Source of the DNA: JAEUJM01 sp044221555
GTDB lineage: Bacteria; Actinomycetota; Acidimicrobiia; Acidimicrobiales; DATDAH01
Length of the DNA stretch: 64,000 nucleotides
Assembly (NCBI GenBank): GCA_044221555.1
Contig: JBGAOY010000002.1
Location: 124,001 to 188,000 of the forward strand
Direction: 5' to 3'
In this document: in pieces, positions 61,061-64,000 of the stretch
Layout of the letters: every line of letters begins with the position of its first letter
Position numbering within the stretch: position 1 is the stretch's first letter
Notes under the pieces: generated by a model
Told to the model about the DNA's origin: nothing
Database searches by the model: none
What the model saw: the letters and a program-made list of their open reading frames with translations, nothing else
Made by a program: the position numbers and the translations under genes

Positions 61061-62092
61061 ATGACCAGCGCGCACCCGGACCCGCCGGCGCTGGTGGCGG
61101 CGCTCGAGGGTGCGGCGCAGGGCTGGTCGGTGGTCGCGCTGCACCAGCCGGACGAGCACGCGCCGCAGGGCTGCTCGTGCGGGCGGGGCGACTGTGTCGC
61201 GCCCGCCCGCCACGCCCGGGTCGAGCTCGAGCCCTACGAGCATCACCGCGCCGATCCTGACGAGTTGCGGGCCTGGTGGCGGCGGTGGCCCGAGGCGAAC
61301 GTGGGGGTGGTGACCGGCATGTTGTCGGGGCTGCTGGTGCTCGAGGTCGATCACCGGCGCGGCGGCGACGGCAGCCTGGTGCACCTCGAGGGCGAGTTCG
61401 CCCCGCTCCCGCCCAGCGCCGAGGTGCGCCTCAGCGGCTGGGAGCGTCAGGTGTGGTTCCGCCACGAGGGCCCGCGGGTGGCCAGCGGGCCGGTGGCCGC
61501 CGGCCTCACCGTCGAGGCCGACGGCGGCCTGGTGATGCTGCCGCCCAGCCGGGCCCCGTCGGGCGAGGTGTTCCACTGGGAGATCGAGCACCCGCCCGGT
61601 GCCCGCCTGCCCCGCCCGCCCGACTGGCTGGGTGATCTGGCCCGCCACCCGAGGGTCGAGCGGCCGCCGGTCGTCGAGCAGTTGCACCTGCCGGTGGACG
61701 ACCTGCTCACCGCGCCGTCGCCCCCGGTGCCGCCGAGCGAGCCGACCCTTCCGCCCGGCCCTGCAGTGGCGGTGGTGGGCGAGTCCCGCCATCAGCGGGA
61801 GCTCCTGGAGGTGGCCGGGGGCCGCCACCCCGACGGGGTCGACCGGCGGGTCACCGCCGAGCTCGTCCCGATCCTGGGCGACACCCACGATCGCTACGCC
61901 CTGGGCGTCCGCGTGCACGGGCTCGAGGTGGGCCGGGTCGTGGGCCCCGCCGCACAGCGGTGCCGGCCGGCGGTGATCGCCGCCATCGGGCGCTTCGGGA
62001 TGGCCACCTGCCACGCGCGTATCCGTGGCGGCTGGGACCACGGCCGCGGCGATGCCGGCCGCTTCGGCATCACCCTCTACCTGTCCTGTTGA
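61061..62092 (+). CDS. Primase-polymerase (PrimPol) domain protein fused to a HIRAN-like domain
   Basis: A 343-residue protein. Residues about 20-200 resemble the bifunctional DNA primase/polymerase N-terminal domain: CSCGRGDC, then a WWRRWPEANVGVVTG segment and LLVLEVDHRRGGDGSL. The metal-binding pair is E95-x-D97 where the family usually has D-x-D. After a Pro-rich linker, residues 235-343 match a HIRAN-like pattern (VVGESRHQRELLEVAGG, VTAELVPILGDTHDRYALGV, then IRGGWDHGRGDAGRFGITL). No helicase or integrase domain is present. PrimPols of this type usually occur in plasmids or integrated elements. The gene is bracketed by repeats (60901-61011; 62101-62151). Confidence 0.8.
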   Translation: MTSAHPDPPALVAALEGAAQGWSVVALHQPDEHAPQGCSCGRGDCVAPARHARVELEPYEHHRADPDELRAWWRRWPEANVGVVTGMLSGLLVLEVDHRRGGDGSLVHLEGEFAPLPPSAEVRLSGWERQVWFRHEGPRVASGPVAAGLTVEADGGLVMLPPSRAPSGEVFHWEIEHPPGARLPRPPDWLGDLARHPRVERPPVVEQLHLPVDDLLTAPSPPVPPSEPTLPPGPAVAVVGESRHQRELLEVAGGRHPDGVDRRVTAELVPILGDTHDRYALGVRVHGLEVGRVVGPAAQRCRPAVIAAIGRFGMATCHARIRGGWDHGRGDAGRFGITLYLSC

Positions 62093-62100
62093 CCCGAACC

Positions 62101-62151
62101 CGTTCCGGGGCTCGAATGCCGCGCTCAGGACACGTTCCAGCCACCGGAACC
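62101..62151. repeat. Inverted, diverged copy of the 49-bp repeat right of the PrimPol gene
   Basis: The reverse complement of 62101-62151 aligns with 60960-61011 with one single-base gap, about four fifths identical by eye. It begins nine bases past the PrimPol stop codon. Confidence 0.7.
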
Positions 62152-62181
62152 AACTGCGGGGCCGGGCGCCGCCGGCGAGGG

Positions 62182-63000
62182 TCAGACGCGGTCGAGGAAG
62201 GCGGCGATCTCGTTGGTGAGCCGCTCGGGGTGCAGGCGCAGCTCGGCCGACGAGTGAGCCGACACCAGCTCGGCGTCGGGGAGTTGCTCGACGAGGTTCT
62301 CGGCGTCGCTGAAGGGGTGGATCAGGTCGCGCTTGTGGGCGATGACCAGCGACGGGGCCTTGATCTGGTGGCGCTCGTCGGCCGAGGGGGCCACGGGGCC
62401 GACCAGCACGCCGTGGAGGATGGCGGCCAGCACCTCGGGTGGCGCCGAGAACCCCCGCACCGCGCTGTTCAGGGCGGCGATGGGGGTGGAGGGGAAGCGG
62501 GCCGCCACCTTGGCCAGCGCCCCGAACAGCGGCTTGGCGTAGTGCAGCCCCAGCACGAGCGGGGTGAACAGCATGGCCGCCGCGGGCACCGCCCATTCGA
62601 GCACCGGCATCTCGAGCACGAGTCCCGACACGCGTCCGGGAGCCTTCACCGCCACCTGCAGGCTGACGTTGGCACCCAACGACACGCCGCCGATCACCGC
62701 CTCCTCCACGCCGAGGTGGTCCATGCAGGCGGCGACCTGGTGGGCGTAGGTGTCCATGCGGTACTCGCTGGCGTGAGCGGGCTTGTCGCTCTGGCCGTGG
62801 CCCAGCAGATCGAGGAGGACCACCCGGTGGCCACGGTCGGCGAGCGACCGGGCCAGTTCGCGGTTCATCTCCGAATCCATGAGGATCCCGTGCATGTACA
62901 CCAGCACGTGGTCGCCGTCGCCGAACTCCTCGTAGGCCAGCCGCCGACCCTCCCACAGGAACGAGCCGGGGCGTGGTGCAGGCATGGTGGGCGTGCTCAT
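62182..63000 (-). CDS. Alpha/beta hydrolase
   Basis: A 272-residue alpha/beta-hydrolase fold protein. YMHGILMD holds the oxyanion region, LDLLGHGQSDKP the following turn and GGVSLGAN the nucleophile elbow with Ser107. The expected acid and His lie in AHKRDLIHPF and near the C-terminus (HSSAELRLHPERL), although the His is less clear than in the hydrolase at 32892. No signal peptide. Substrate unknown; it lies next to an LLM-type oxidoreductase gene transcribed in the same direction. Confidence 0.87.
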   Translation of the reverse strand: MSTPTMPAPRPGSFLWEGRRLAYEEFGDGDHVLVYMHGILMDSEMNRELARSLADRGHRVVLLDLLGHGQSDKPAHASEYRMDTYAHQVAACMDHLGVEEAVIGGVSLGANVSLQVAVKAPGRVSGLVLEMPVLEWAVPAAAMLFTPLVLGLHYAKPLFGALAKVAARFPSTPIAALNSAVRGFSAPPEVLAAILHGVLVGPVAPSADERHQIKAPSLVIAHKRDLIHPFSDAENLVEQLPDAELVSAHSSAELRLHPERLTNEIAAFLDRV

Positions 63001-63067
63001 GGGACCAGTGTGATCCGTGGCTCGGCGAGGTGGCTACGGCCGAAAGTCCCGAACTGGGCGGTCGCGC

Positions 63068-63937
63068 TCAGGAGCCGTTGACCGGGGCGATCACCCGTTC
63101 GGCGAACTCGGCCAACTGCTCGGCGGGGTCGCGCAGGAAGATGAACGAGGGGATCATCACGCGGTCGAATCCCTGCTCGGCCAACTCGGCGCACATCTCC
63201 GCGTCGGGGATCGCCATCGACTCGGCGTCGCCGAACGAGATCTCGATGGCGTTCGGGTCGCGGCCGGCGTCGGCCGCGGTCTGGCGCACGATGTCGTTCA
63301 TCTCGGCGAAGTTGCCCTTGGCGGGGAAGAAGCCGTCGCCCAGTCGGCCGGCCCGCTCGGCGGCGGCGCGGCTGTGGCCGCCGATGTGGATCGGCACCCG
63401 ACCGTGGGCCGGCTTCGGGTTGCTGCTCACGTCGTCGAACGACACGAACTCGCCGGAGAACGAGGCGTGATCGCCGTCCCAGAGGGCCCGCATCGACCGG
63501 ATGTACTCGTCGGTGCGGGCGCCGCGGCGGGCCCACGGGATGCCCAGGGCGTCGAACTCCTCGCGCAGCCAGCCGACGCCGATGCCCAGTTCCACCCGGC
63601 CACCCGACAGGGCGTCGAGGGTGGCCACCTCCTTGGCCAGCACCACCGGGTTGCGCTGGGGCAGGATCAGGATGCCCGTGGCCAGCCGCAGCGTGGTGGT
63701 GGCCGCCGCCGCGAACGCCAGCCAGATCAGCGGGTCGGGCATCGACGTCGAGGCGTCGGCCAGCATCTTGCCGTTCGGGGCGTAGGGGTAGCTGGACTCG
63801 TAGCCCTCCGGGTAGATGACGTGCTCGATCGTCCACAACGACTCGAACCCGTTGGCCTCGGCCTGCTGGGCCAGGGTGACGAGCCCATCCGTCTCGGCGA
63901 AGGTGACGATGTTGGCGAAGGCGATCCCGAACTTCAT
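63068..63937 (-). CDS. LLM-class flavin/F420-dependent oxidoreductase
   Basis: A 289-residue luciferase-like (LLM) oxidoreductase. MKFGIAFANI, GFESLWTIEHV, LRLATGILILPQRNPVVLAKEVATLDALSGGRVELGIGVGW and PIHIGGHSRAAAERAGRLGDGF are hallmark segments of the actinobacterial F420-dependent group. I place the start at ATG 63937, where homologues begin. However, an in-frame ATG at 63985 has a strong AAGGAG six bases upstream and would add 16 residues. The substrate is unknown. Confidence 0.92.
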   Translation of the reverse strand: MKFGIAFANIVTFAETDGLVTLAQQAEANGFESLWTIEHVIYPEGYESSYPYAPNGKMLADASTSMPDPLIWLAFAAAATTTLRLATGILILPQRNPVVLAKEVATLDALSGGRVELGIGVGWLREEFDALGIPWARRGARTDEYIRSMRALWDGDHASFSGEFVSFDDVSSNPKPAHGRVPIHIGGHSRAAAERAGRLGDGFFPAKGNFAEMNDIVRQTAADAGRDPNAIEISFGDAESMAIPDAEMCAELAEQGFDRVMIPSFIFLRDPAEQLAEFAERVIAPVNGS

Positions 63938-64000
63938 GGGGCCGGACCCTACAGGAGGCCCTCCTTCGTCGGGCCGGCCTGACATTGGCTGCTCCTTCGT

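Overview
The window is very GC-rich, tightly packed DNA with many GTG starts, 4-nt ATGA/GTGA gene overlaps, a mycothiol-dependent-type enzyme, an LLM (F420-type) oxidoreductase and two actinobacterial-style mce operons. This points to a high-GC actinobacterium. My best guess is the class Acidimicrobiia (Iamia-like), because the MlaF-type ATPase gene sits at the head of an mce operon instead of being unlinked as in mycobacteria. The class assignment is inference; no rRNA or tRNA gene is present.

Left part (1-31.7 kb). A sigma factor joined to an anti-sigma-like zinc motif and membrane anchor runs off the left edge, preceded by a degenerate GGDEF-like gene. Two paralogous TetR genes then diverge from mce operon 1 (4056-15261, plus strand: ATPase, two YrbE permeases, six Mce proteins, one Mce-associated protein). 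Mce operon 2 (30693-21194, minus strand: two permeases, six Mce proteins, one Mce-associated protein, no ATPase) faces it. The 6 kb between them holds a DUF222/HNH gene, an unknown gene, a membrane-anchored LAS-type peptidoglycan hydrolase and a divergent pair of universal stress proteins. Related TGTNACA-type inverted repeats lie upstream of mce operon 1, the hydrolase gene and mce operon 2, so the TetR pair may control all three. Together these genes look like an envelope lipid or sterol import module in which one ATPase probably serves both transporters.

Middle part (31.7-46.2 kb): a Dyp-type peroxidase, an alpha/beta hydrolase, a sulfotransferase / class III aminotransferase / SDR cluster preceded by a 73-bp tandem repeat, a 718-bp non-coding stretch with inverted repeats, a SUKH-like gene, an aldehyde dehydrogenase with a lipoprotein gene, and a 1136-residue AAA-ATPase/class III cyclase protein leading a three-gene unit.

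Right part (46.2-64 kb): secreted repeat proteins (carboxypeptidase-regulatory-like, TolB-like beta-propeller, RTX-type), two sulfatases of which one is fused to a DJ-1/PfpI domain, a TetR / MDMPI-type / DsbA-like / sulfatase operon, a class III aminotransferase, and a primase-polymerase (PrimPol) domain fused to a HIRAN-like domain. The PrimPol gene is bracketed by about 50-bp repeats in inverted orientation and is the best candidate here for an undescribed mobile or replication-associated unit. A second alpha/beta hydrolase and an LLM-type oxidoreductase close the window.
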